Source: an uncultured Loktanella sp. (GTDB taxonomy: Bacteria > Pseudomonadota > Alphaproteobacteria > Rhodobacterales > Rhodobacteraceae). From it: a stretch of DNA of 6,255 bases. The DNA lies in assembly GCA_913061335.1 (NCBI GenBank), contig CAJXTP010000175.1, positions 1 through 6,255 of the forward strand, in the 5' to 3' direction. A program made the position numbers and the translations under genes. This document shows positions 1-6,069 of the stretch, in pieces; the stretch's first letter is position 1, and every line of letters starts with the position of its first letter. The notes below the pieces were generated by a model. That model saw only the letters and a list, made by a program, of their open reading frames with translations. It was not told where the DNA came from and did not search any database.

Positions 1-1
1 G

Positions 2-97
2 GTAACAGCGGCAGGCGGGCCGACATGTCTGGTCGCTGCGGGGCGCGCGTTTCAAGTGACAAATGACACTCTGCCTGACACCAACGATGGGGCCTAG
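2..97 (+). CDS. Possible 3' end of an unidentified gene (partial)
   Basis: This frame is open from the window edge to a TAG stop and gives 31 residues ending PDTNDGA, with GC-leaning third positions (18 of 31 by hand count). The other two forward frames have stops within this stretch. The product is not recognised and too little is present to name a family. If real, the gene is convergent with the permease gene on the other strand, and the two stop codons share the palindrome CCTAGG at 93-98. A short open reverse-strand frame also exists here, so the call is tentative. Confidence 0.3.
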   Translation, partial: VTAAGGPTCLVAAGRAFQVTNDTLPDTNDGA

Positions 98-846
98 GTC
101 AAAGCCACCCAGATGAGCCGTAGTCCCGTCAGCACCAACAATACATAAGTCAGCGCAAAAAATACCCGCTCAGGAACCAAATGGTGGGCCTTTATGCCGA
201 TGAACGCGCCAAGTAACGCAAAGGGGGCCAACAACAGGGCCCCTTTAAACGTGTCCCACGAGAATATCCCAAGATAGAAATAAGGGATGAATTTCATCCA
301 GTTAATCGCCCAAAACGTGATGACCGTTGTGGCTTGATACGACAGTTTGCTTAGCCCCTGTGACAGCAGGAACACAGCCGTTGGTGGGCCTCCCGCGTGA
401 CTGACAAAGCTGGTGAACCCACCTACAGCCCCCGCCGTCCATGCATAAGAGCGGCGAAACGGTAAGCGGCGCAGTTTGAGCAGCCCAAGCTGTTGCGACA
501 CTTGGAATGCAACAAACGCCAGACAAATCAGCCCGATCAGAACGCGGAACACATCCGCATCAACAAAGGCATAAACCGCCGCCGCGATCGCCACACCGGG
601 GATCGCGCCCAAAACCATGCCCTTGGCCGATGGCGCGTGCCACTTACCCCAATATGGCTTTAAAGTGGCTGCATCAATCAGCATGAACAGCGGTAAAACA
701 ATACCCAATGCAGCCCCCGGCGGCACAACCAACGCCAGAATCGCTCCAGCGGCAAATGCAGCACCAGATCCAAATCCACCCTTGGATATGCCACCAAAGA
801 TGATCGCAGGGATGCCCAGCGCAAAGAATTGTAGATCAAACTCCAT
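94..846 (-). CDS. TauE/SafE family membrane permease (putative sulfite/organosulfonate exporter-type)
   Basis: A 250-residue, very hydrophobic inner-membrane protein. I see about eight likely membrane segments, roughly at residues 5-20, 28-60 (two), 76-94, 98-118, 134-160, 170-191, 200-220 and 228-248. The family signs are the glycine-rich GGISKGGFGSG at 18-28 near the N-terminus and its internal counterpart GGFTSFVSHAGGPP at 142-155, the twofold repeat typical of the TauE/SafE (DUF81) family; the length is normal for it. Members move sulfite, sulfoacetate, taurine-derived or other small anions, but substrate cannot be read from sequence. The start chosen gives the usual N-terminus; its Shine-Dalgarno is weak. 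It is transcribed away from mdh, and nothing links it functionally to the TCA genes beyond position. The family call is firm, the substrate is unknown. Confidence 0.9.
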   Translation of the reverse strand: MEFDLQFFALGIPAIIFGGISKGGFGSGAAFAAGAILALVVPPGAALGIVLPLFMLIDAATLKPYWGKWHAPSAKGMVLGAIPGVAIAAAVYAFVDADVFRVLIGLICLAFVAFQVSQQLGLLKLRRLPFRRSYAWTAGAVGGFTSFVSHAGGPPTAVFLLSQGLSKLSYQATTVITFWAINWMKFIPYFYLGIFSWDTFKGALLLAPFALLGAFIGIKAHHLVPERVFFALTYVLLVLTGLRLIWVALT

Positions 847-995
847 CGTCAGATTTATCTCGTTTTTAACATTGTTCCTGCATCGTTAGCGCAACCGGAC
901 ACGATGAACTATCACGATTTTTGTGATGCCGCAGTGCAGCGGACTTGCGCGCAGGGCGGCAAAGCCTTACCCAAAGCGCCAATTACAACCCAAAT

Positions 996-1000
996 AGGAG
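996..1000 (+). promoter_or_regulatory. Ribosome binding site of mdh
   Basis: AGGAG sits 8 nt before the ATG at 1009. It decides the start: an in-frame ATG at 904 would add 35 residues that look unlike any malate dehydrogenase N-terminus and would place the nucleotide-binding glycine motif far from the start. Confidence 0.85.
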
Positions 1001-1008
1001 CCACTTTC

Positions 1009-1971
1009 ATGGCACGACCTAAAATTGCCCTTATCGGCGCTGGCCAAATTGGCGGCACGCTTGCTCACCTCGCAGCAGTCAAGGAACTTGGCGACGTTGT
1101 GATGTTCGACATCTCGGACGGCACGCCGCAAGGTAAGTCGCTTGATATCGCGTCATCCGGTCCTTCGGCGAAATTTGACGGCTCCTTCAAAGGGACCAAC
1201 GATTACGCAGATATCGCAGGCGCAGACGTGTGCATCGTCACCGCTGGTGTGCCGCGCAAGCCAGGCATGTCGCGCGACGATCTGCTGGGTATCAACCTTA
1301 AGGTCATGAAATCCGTCGGTGAAGGCATTGCAGCTCACGCGCCAAACGCATTCGTTATCTGCATCACTAACCCGCTTGATGCGATGGTTTGGGCACTGCG
1401 CGAGTTTTCGGGTATGCCTGCACATATGGTTTGCGGCATGGCTGGTGTTCTCGACAGCGCACGCTTCCGTCACTTCCTTGCGGACGAATTCGACGTCTCC
1501 ATGCGCGACGTCACGGCATTCGTTCTGGGCGGGCACGGCGACACAATGGTCCCACTGACACGCTATTCAACCGTTGGCGGCATTCCACTGCCTGACCTGA
1601 TCGACATGGGTTGGACAACACAAGACAAGCTCGACGCGATTGTACAGCGTACACGTGACGGCGGCGCGGAAATCGTCGGCCTGCTGAAAACAGGCTCCGC
1701 GTTCTACGCACCTGCGACAGCCGGTATTGAGATGGCCGAAGCGTATTTGAAAGACCAAAAACGTCTGCTGCCATGCGCGGCACATGTTGACGGCGCATAT
1801 GGCCTTGATGGGTTCTATGTTGGTGTTCCGACAATCATCGGTGCCGGCGGCATTGAACGCGTTGTCGAGATCAAGATGAACAAAGACGAACAGGCGATGT
1901 TCGACAAATCTGTCGACGCGGTCAAAGGGCTTGTTGCAGCATGTAAAGAAATCGATCCATCACTGGCATAA
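1009..1971 (+). CDS. mdh: Malate dehydrogenase (NAD-dependent, LDH-like type)
   Basis: Cytoplasmic TCA enzyme that interconverts (S)-malate and oxaloacetate with NAD. The product has 320 residues, the normal length for the alphaproteobacterial LDH-like form. The Rossmann domain opens with GAGQIG at 10-15, and D34 at the end of the second strand fits NAD rather than NADP binding. Substrate and catalytic positions are all present: R83 and R89 in the mobile loop (VPRKPGMSRDD; an arginine at 83 is the malate-type residue, where lactate dehydrogenases have glutamine), N121 in ITNPLDAM, D149 and R152 in GVLDSARF, and proton-relay H176 in GGHGDTM. The start is set by AGGAG at 996-1000. A hairpin terminator follows 22 bp after the stop, so mdh may form its own transcript, although it leads the suc genes on the same strand. 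The gene is intact and the identity secure. Confidence 0.98.
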   Translation: MARPKIALIGAGQIGGTLAHLAAVKELGDVVMFDISDGTPQGKSLDIASSGPSAKFDGSFKGTNDYADIAGADVCIVTAGVPRKPGMSRDDLLGINLKVMKSVGEGIAAHAPNAFVICITNPLDAMVWALREFSGMPAHMVCGMAGVLDSARFRHFLADEFDVSMRDVTAFVLGGHGDTMVPLTRYSTVGGIPLPDLIDMGWTTQDKLDAIVQRTRDGGAEIVGLLKTGSAFYAPATAGIEMAEAYLKDQKRLLPCAAHVDGAYGLDGFYVGVPTIIGAGGIERVVEIKMNKDEQAMFDKSVDAVKGLVAACKEIDPSLA

Positions 1972-1993
1972 GCCACGATTGATGCTCGAAAAC

Positions 1994-2020
1994 AAAGGCG
2001 TCCCTCACGGGGCGCCTTTT
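1994..2020 (+). terminator. Rho-independent terminator after mdh
   Basis: The arm AAAGGCGTCCC pairs with GGGGCGCCTTT around a TCAC tetraloop, 11 bp including one G-T pair near the loop. The descending arm runs into four T residues. The T tract is short, so termination may be partial, but the position just after mdh and the paired A and T tracts are typical. Confidence 0.85.
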
Positions 2021-2030
2021 GCGTATCAAT

Positions 2031-2052
2031 GATGGGTTAAAACCCATCCTAC
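2031..2052 (-). repeat. REP-like palindrome with GTAG head
   Basis: A perfect 8-bp inverted repeat, GATGGGTT (2031-2038) and AACCCATC (2041-2048), is followed by CTAC. Read on the minus strand it is GTAG followed by the hairpin, the layout of REP elements mobilised by RAYT (REP-associated tyrosine) transposases. Only one copy is seen here and no transposase is nearby. It could also act as a second hairpin of the mdh terminator. The repeat nature needs genome-wide counts. Confidence 0.5.
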
Positions 2053-2113
2053 GCACAAATGCAGATCAAACTGCTATCCGATTAGACGCAGCTCAACATT
2101 ATTATCGCTTGAC

Positions 2114-2139
2114 TGAACATCAATCGTGAACGATGTTCA
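2114..2139. promoter_or_regulatory. Operator-like inverted repeat with possible -35 box
   Basis: TGAACATC (2114-2121) and GATGTTCA (2132-2139) form a perfect 8-bp inverted repeat with a 10-bp spacer, ending 29 bp before the chosen start at 2169. TTGACT at 2109-2114, close to the -35 consensus, abuts the left arm; the hexamer 17 bp downstream, GATGTT, is only a weak -10. The arrangement suits a regulator binding over a promoter of the secreted-protein gene, but neither promoter nor regulator is established. Confidence 0.35.
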
Positions 2140-2155
2140 TGGCAATTATGGAATC

Positions 2156-2161
2156 AAAGGA
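2156..2161 (+). promoter_or_regulatory. Ribosome binding site deciding the start at 2169
   Basis: AAAGGA lies 7 nt before ATG 2169. The in-frame ATG at 2133 has no such site and would add 12 polar residues in front of a normal signal peptide, so 2169 is preferred. Confidence 0.7.
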
Positions 2162-2168
2162 TAAACCA

Positions 2169-3365
2169 ATGCGATACCTTCCAGTCATAACAACAGCATG
2201 CATTTTCATTGGCACGGCCGCCGCAGCCCAGACCGACTATTCTGCGATGCTGCGCGAACAAGGGCTAGCAAACACCGTAGCCACTCTTCAATCGCGCGCT
2301 GCGCCAACCCCATCAGACGCATTTGCCCTCGGGGGCGCGCAATTTCTGCTCACCGTTGAACACGCGCTTCAGACCCGCTTCGCGACAGCCATCAACGAAG
2401 ACATGCTCGACGAAGTCGACCTGCCGTTCCTCCGCCTGCCGCAAAACCTGATTAATCCGGCACCGTCGCCATTTCAGCCTGACATCATCGCCGAAATATT
2501 CGCGACCGCCGTCACCGATCTGTCCGGCGCAATCACGGCACTCGACACAATAACCGATACCGCCAACGTTTCAGTGAAAATCAACCCCGCCGACATCTGG
2601 TTCGACATCAACGGCAATGGCGCCCATAACAACGGCGAGGGGTTCTACGACATCGTCGCACCGCAGCTTGATCTCTCTGCCGACACCCGCAACCTGTTGA
2701 TCCAGTTCGACACGGCTGACGCGGCATGGCTGTCCGCCTACGCGCATGTTCTATCAGGAATTAGCGAAACGATCCTTTCGGTTGATCCAACCGCCGCGAT
2801 AACGCGCGTCACGCAATCAGCGCAGGCGTTCGATACATTCAACCAAGGACAAGACAAAAGGTTGGGCGGGTTCGTCCATGAGCCAATTATTGACCTGCTT
2901 GCCATGTTCATCCTCGCAATCGAAGGCACGCCCGACGCAGCGCGGCTCGGCGCGGCCCATATGCATTTTAAGTCTATGATCGCGGACAACAAAACATTCT
3001 GGGCACGCCTCGCAGCAGAAACTGACAACAAACTGGAATGGATCCCCAATGCCAATCAGCAAAGCGCGCTGCCAATCCCGTTTCCAGCAGAAATTGGCGA
3101 AACATGGCGCGATATTTTGGCCGATGGCGAGGCGATCCTTAACGGCGATCTCCTGATCCCACATTGGCGATTAGGCCCAGATGCAGGCATCAATCTGCTA
3201 AAGTTCGTCCAAAATCCACCCGACATTAACCTCATCAGCATGATCCAAGGCGAAACGGTTTTGCCCTACGTGCAACACGGGAACGTGGCAGCGATGCAAA
3301 GCTGGCGTACATTTGAGCGGATGCTTGGCGGGGATGCCCCACTTTACGCGGTGATTCTGAATTAA
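2169..3365 (+). CDS. Secreted/periplasmic protein of unknown function with one EF-hand-like loop
   Basis: I do not recognise this 398-residue protein. It begins with a standard Sec signal peptide: MRYLPV, a hydrophobic stretch to about residue 19, and a likely cleavage after A20 (TAAAA-QTD). The mature part looks mostly helical and is rich in Ala and Asp. At 146-157 it has DINGNGAHNNGE, matching the calcium-loop pattern with D at 1, N at 3 and 5, G at 6 and E at 12, followed by GFYD. Similar loops occur in extracellular calcium-binding proteins, although position 8 is His rather than the usual hydrophobic residue. No membrane segment follows the signal peptide, and no catalytic motif is evident. 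It lies between mdh and sucC on the same strand but behind the mdh terminator, and is separated from sucC by 158 bp holding tandem palindromes. Codon use resembles the neighbours. Being a gene and being exported are well supported; the function is open. Confidence 0.85.
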   Translation: MRYLPVITTACIFIGTAAAAQTDYSAMLREQGLANTVATLQSRAAPTPSDAFALGGAQFLLTVEHALQTRFATAINEDMLDEVDLPFLRLPQNLINPAPSPFQPDIIAEIFATAVTDLSGAITALDTITDTANVSVKINPADIWFDINGNGAHNNGEGFYDIVAPQLDLSADTRNLLIQFDTADAAWLSAYAHVLSGISETILSVDPTAAITRVTQSAQAFDTFNQGQDKRLGGFVHEPIIDLLAMFILAIEGTPDAARLGAAHMHFKSMIADNKTFWARLAAETDNKLEWIPNANQQSALPIPFPAEIGETWRDILADGEAILNGDLLIPHWRLGPDAGINLLKFVQNPPDINLISMIQGETVLPYVQHGNVAAMQSWRTFERMLGGDAPLYAVILN

Positions 3366-3393
3366 TCCGTCGGCGAACGCGAACCTATGGCTT

Positions 3394-3428
3394 TTTGTGA
3401 TCACACCTCAAAAAAGTGTGATCACAAA
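3394..3428. promoter_or_regulatory. Tandem palindromic operator upstream of sucC
   Basis: Two identical, perfectly self-complementary decamers, TGTGATCACA, lie at 3396-3405 and 3417-3426. They are 21 bp apart start to start, about two helical turns. They sit in a larger perfect inverted repeat with 13-bp arms (3394-3406 and 3416-3428) and a 9-bp A-rich spacer. The site begins 28 bp after the preceding stop and ends 95 bp before sucC. Spacing and symmetry fit two dimers of one regulator on one face of the DNA, probably controlling sucC. A seven-T run at 3435-3441 follows six bases after the end of the right arm, so a terminator hairpin is an alternative, but the offset is atypical. Confidence 0.65.
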
Positions 3429-3510
3429 TGTCGCTTTTTTTGCGGTTCTTCATAAATCGTTGTTCTTTTGCGGGTCGAGCTGTGTTTCAAATGACCAAAC
3501 CCAGCAACGC

Positions 3511-3516
3511 AAGGGA
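3511..3516 (+). promoter_or_regulatory. Ribosome binding site of sucC
   Basis: AAGGGA ends 7 nt before ATG 3524. It rules out the in-frame upstream ATGs at 3428, which overlaps the palindromic site, and 3491. Starting at 3524 gives the conserved SucC N-terminus MNIHEYQAK. Confidence 0.8.
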
Positions 3517-3523
3517 CGATTTG

Positions 3524-4717
3524 ATGAACATCCACGAATACCAAGCCAAGGCACTTTTGAAGTCTTATGGCGCTCCGGTCAGCGAAGGCCGCGCCGTTCT
3601 TAAGGCAGAAGACGCAAAAACAGCCGCAGGCGAAATGGATGGCCCGCTTTGGGTTGTTAAGGCGCAAATCCACGCAGGTGGACGCGGCAAAGGTTCCTTC
3701 AAAGAGGCCGACGCAGGCGAGGCCGGTGGCGTACGTTTGACACGATCTGTCGAAGAAGCCGCGCAAGAAGCCAAGAAAATGCTCGGCCGCACATTGGTTA
3801 CGCACCAAACCGGCCCTGCAGGTAAGCAAGTCAACCGCGTCTACATCGAAGACGGCGCTGGCATTGAAACCGAACTTTACCTCGCACTTGTCGTTGATCG
3901 CCAAACAAGCCGCATCGGCTTTGTCTGCTCGACCGAAGGCGGCATGGACATCGAAGAAGTCGCAGCCTCCACGCCCGAAAAAATCATCAACTTCACCGTT
4001 GATCCGGCCACAGGCTACCAAGCCTTCCACGGCCGCCGCGTTGCTTTCTCGCTTGGCCTTGTCGGCCCGCAGGTCAAACAATGCGTGAAACTGATGGGTC
4101 AATTGTACCAAGCATTCACTGAAAAAGACATGGAGATGCTGGAAATCAACCCGCTGATCGTCACCGATAAGGGCGACCTCAAGGTGCTTGATGCCAAGGT
4201 ATCTTTCGACGGCAACGCGATCTACCGCCACGCCGACATCGCCGCCCTGCGCGACGAAACCGAAGAAGATCCAAAAGAACTGGCAGCGTCCAAGTTTGAC
4301 CTGAACTACATCGCCCTCGACGGCGAAATTGGCTGCATGGTCAACGGCGCGGGTCTGGCGATGGCCACAATGGACATCATCAAACTTTACGGCGCAGCCC
4401 CTGCCAACTTCCTTGACGTAGGTGGCGGTGCTACCAAAGAAAAAGTCACCGAAGCGTTCAAGATCATCACCTCTGACCCACAAGTCAAAGGCATCCTTGT
4501 GAACATCTTTGGCGGCATCATGCGGTGCGACGTTATCGCCGAAGGCGTTGTCGCAGCCGTAAAAGAAGTCGGCCTGAAAGTGCCGCTTGTTGTCCGTCTT
4601 GAAGGCACAAATGTGCAACTGGGTAAGGACATTATCAACAATTCGGACGTAGATATTATTGCGGCCGATGATCTGAAAGACGGCGCGGAAAAAATCGTCG
4701 CCGCAGTTAAGGGGTAA
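3524..4717 (+). CDS. sucC: Succinyl-CoA synthetase (succinate-CoA ligase), beta subunit
   Basis: Beta subunit of the cytoplasmic TCA enzyme that converts succinyl-CoA, NDP and phosphate to succinate, CoA and NTP; it pairs with SucD. At 397 residues it is normal for the alphaproteobacterial form, slightly longer than the E. coli protein. The N-terminal ATP-grasp domain has the usual MNIHEYQAK start, K46 and the GGRGKG nucleotide loop at 52-57. Probable magnesium/nucleotide residues are N209 in LEINPL and D223 in VLDAK. The C-terminal ligase domain carries GGGATKEKV at 300-308, the phosphate-handling IFGGIMRCD at 328-336, and RLEGTNVQLG at 358-367. Nucleotide preference (ADP or GDP) is not readable with confidence. 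Unusually, sucD does not follow directly: a lipoprotein gene starts 6 bp after the stop. The tandem palindromes at 3394-3428 are the likely control site. The gene is intact. Confidence 0.98.
   Translation: MNIHEYQAKALLKSYGAPVSEGRAVLKAEDAKTAAGEMDGPLWVVKAQIHAGGRGKGSFKEADAGEAGGVRLTRSVEEAAQEAKKMLGRTLVTHQTGPAGKQVNRVYIEDGAGIETELYLALVVDRQTSRIGFVCSTEGGMDIEEVAASTPEKIINFTVDPATGYQAFHGRRVAFSLGLVGPQVKQCVKLMGQLYQAFTEKDMEMLEINPLIVTDKGDLKVLDAKVSFDGNAIYRHADIAALRDETEEDPKELAASKFDLNYIALDGEIGCMVNGAGLAMATMDIIKLYGAAPANFLDVGGGATKEKVTEAFKIITSDPQVKGILVNIFGGIMRCDVIAEGVVAAVKEVGLKVPLVVRLEGTNVQLGKDIINNSDVDIIAADDLKDGAEKIVAAVKG
4709..4714 (+). promoter_or_regulatory. Ribosome binding site for the lipoprotein, inside the end of sucC
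   Basis: AAGGGG is formed by the last two sense codons of sucC and lies 9 nt before ATG 4724. Ribosomes finishing sucC would clear and expose this site, which favours translational coupling. Confidence 0.6.
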
Positions 4718-4723
4718 CAGACT

Positions 4724-4951
4724 ATGATGACGACAAAAACAATTCTGTTCACAGCAATCGCCGCAACGGCGCTGACCGCTTGTGGGCGAAACAATTTTGA
4801 TATCAACGACTACGCGGTTCGCACCGGACCACAAACCCAGTCACCTATCGCGGATGCACCGAATGGCAAACTGCCGAATGGCGGCCCTGCAATTGGTGGC
4901 AGCGTTGCGATACCTGTCGTCATCAATGATGGCGGTTCGATCTTCGAATAG
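4724..4951 (+). CDS. Small predicted lipoprotein between sucC and sucD
   Basis: A 75-residue protein of unknown function. It has a lysine-containing start (MMTTK), a hydrophobic stretch at about 6-17, and the lipobox LTAC with acylation cysteine C20 followed by Gly. This predicts processing by signal peptidase II and membrane anchoring. Residue +2 after the cysteine is Gly, not Asp, so there is no classic inner-membrane retention signal. The mature part is about 56 residues, polar, with Pro/Gly/Asn-rich NGKLPNGGPAIGGS at 47-60, then VAIPVVIND, and looks unstructured. The start is 6 bp after the sucC stop, with the ribosome site inside sucC; ATG 4727 is an alternative. The lipobox and coupling make a real gene likely despite the size. 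No link to succinyl-CoA synthetase is visible beyond position. Confidence 0.75.
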   Translation: MMTTKTILFTAIAATALTACGRNNFDINDYAVRTGPQTQSPIADAPNGKLPNGGPAIGGSVAIPVVINDGGSIFE

Positions 4952-4962
4952 TAAAAGATCAG

Positions 4963-4984
4963 GCGCGGGCGGCGACGCCCGCGC
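4963..4984 (+). promoter_or_regulatory. Strong GC hairpin with GNRA tetraloop in the sucC-sucD gap
   Basis: A perfect 9-bp stem (4963-4971 with 4976-4984) closes on the tetraloop GCGA, a stable GNRA type. It begins 11 bp after the lipoprotein stop. Four further pairs (AAGA 4955-4958 with TCTT 4986-4989) could extend it across a small internal loop. No T run follows, so it is not a typical rho-independent terminator. A 3'-end stabiliser for sucC mRNA, a processing site or a partial attenuator before sucD are possible roles, all inferred. Confidence 0.6.
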
Positions 4985-5187
4985 GTCTTAACAACACCTC
5001 GATACGACATATTTGAAATGGCCCGTTTAACGCATGTCTGTAAGCAACATCATATCAACCTTCGCGCACCGCTTTGGTGACGTTAGTCAATTGATCGCGC
5101 CCGCGGATACCGACCGCCATTCCCCGACCATAGACACCAGCCGCGCCCCTTAGCGCGCCACCAAAACAGAACACAGGGAGCCACCAC

Positions 5188-6069
5188 ATGGCCATTCTCG
5201 TCGACGAAAACACCAAGGTAATCTGCCAAGGCCTCACCGGCTCGCAGGGCACGTTCCACTCCGAACAAGCGATTGCCTATGGCACCAAAATGGTCGGCGG
5301 CGTGACGCCGGGCAAAGGTGGCCAGACCCATTTGGACCTGCCAATCTTCAACTCCGTGCACGAAGCCCGCCACGTCACACAGGCCAACGCCTCTGTGATC
5401 TACGTGCCACCGCCATTCGCAGCCGATTCCATTCTGGAAGCAATCGACGCCGAGATGGAACTGATCATCTGCATCACCGAAGGCATTCCTGTGCTCGACA
5501 TGATGCGCGTCAAACGGGCGCTTGAAGGGTCCAAATCCCGCCTGATCGGGCCAAACTGCCCGGGCATCATTACACCAGACGCCTGCAAAATCGGCATCAT
5601 GCCCGGCCACATCCACAAACGTGGGTCCGTGGGCGTTGTATCGCGCTCCGGCACGTTGACATACGAAGCCGTCAAACAGACATCCGACAGCGGCCTTGGC
5701 CAGTCCACCGCCGTGGGCATCGGCGGCGATCCTATTAAGGGAACAGAGCATATCGACGTGCTCAACATGTTCCTTGATGATGACGAGACACATTCAATGA
5801 TCATGATCGGCGAAATCGGCGGCTCCGCAGAAGAAGAAGCAGCTGAATTCCTGACAGCCCAAAAGAAAAAGGGCCGTTGGAAACCAACCGCAGGCTTCAT
5901 CGCAGGTCGCACCGCCCCTCCCGGTCGACGCATGGGCCACGCAGGCGCAATCGTCGCTGGCGGTAAAGGCGACGCAGAATCCAAAATCGAAGCCATGAAA
6001 TCCGCAGGCATCATCGTAGCCGACAGCCCAGCCACACTCGGCGAAGCTGTTTTAGAAGCGATTGGCTAA
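5188..6069 (+). CDS. sucD: Succinyl-CoA synthetase (succinate-CoA ligase), alpha subunit
   Basis: Alpha subunit of the TCA enzyme, which binds CoA and carries the phosphohistidine intermediate; partner of SucC. It has 293 residues, close to the 289 of E. coli. The N-terminal CoA-binding Rossmann domain shows GLTGSQGTFH at 15-24 and GGVTPGKGG at 37-45. The family signature GPNCPG is at 121-126, and GEIGG at 208-212 holds E209, matching the glutamate that contacts the active-site histidine. The phosphorylated residue is H251 in RRMGHAGAIVAGGKG. AGGGAG at 5175-5180, 7 nt before ATG 5188, fixes the start. It stands 236 bp after the lipoprotein gene rather than overlapping sucC, so it may have its own promoter in that gap; I could not identify a convincing one. 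The stop is followed at once by another start codon. The gene is intact. Confidence 0.98.
   Translation: MAILVDENTKVICQGLTGSQGTFHSEQAIAYGTKMVGGVTPGKGGQTHLDLPIFNSVHEARHVTQANASVIYVPPPFAADSILEAIDAEMELIICITEGIPVLDMMRVKRALEGSKSRLIGPNCPGIITPDACKIGIMPGHIHKRGSVGVVSRSGTLTYEAVKQTSDSGLGQSTAVGIGGDPIKGTEHIDVLNMFLDDDETHSMIMIGEIGGSAEEEAAEFLTAQKKKGRWKPTAGFIAGRTAPPGRRMGHAGAIVAGGKGDAESKIEAMKSAGIIVADSPATLGEAVLEAIG

Noticed and set aside
859..894. Possible minus-strand promoter for the permease gene (TTGCGC, 17-bp spacer, TGTTAA)
   Set aside because: Only three of six bases match consensus in each hexamer, which is expected by chance in a gap this size.
904..1008. In-frame extension of mdh to ATG 904
   Set aside because: The 35 extra residues do not resemble malate dehydrogenase, the AGGAG site is 8 nt before 1009, and the glycine motif is correctly placed from 1009.
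3435..3490. Sigma-70-like promoter between the palindromes and sucC
   Set aside because: TTGCGG at 3440 and TTGTTC at 3460 have no acceptable -10 box at the right spacing; the real start site cannot be read.
3428..3523. In-frame extension of sucC to ATG 3428 or 3491
   Set aside because: ATG 3428 begins inside the palindromic element and lacks a ribosome site; MNIHEYQAK at 3524 is the conserved start with AAGGGA upstream.
3422..4834. Long open frame (470 codons) on the minus strand opposite sucC
   Set aside because: It is the mirror of sucC codon bias, rich in Cys, Phe, His and Asp with no domain pattern; sucC is unmistakable on the other strand.
5018..5080. Short ORF from ATG 5018 (20 codons)
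   Set aside because: No ribosome site, very short, and no hydrophobic or conserved pattern.
5083..5793. Long minus-strand open frames opposite sucD (also 5400-6035)
   Set aside because: They are antisense shadows of sucD without recognisable motifs.
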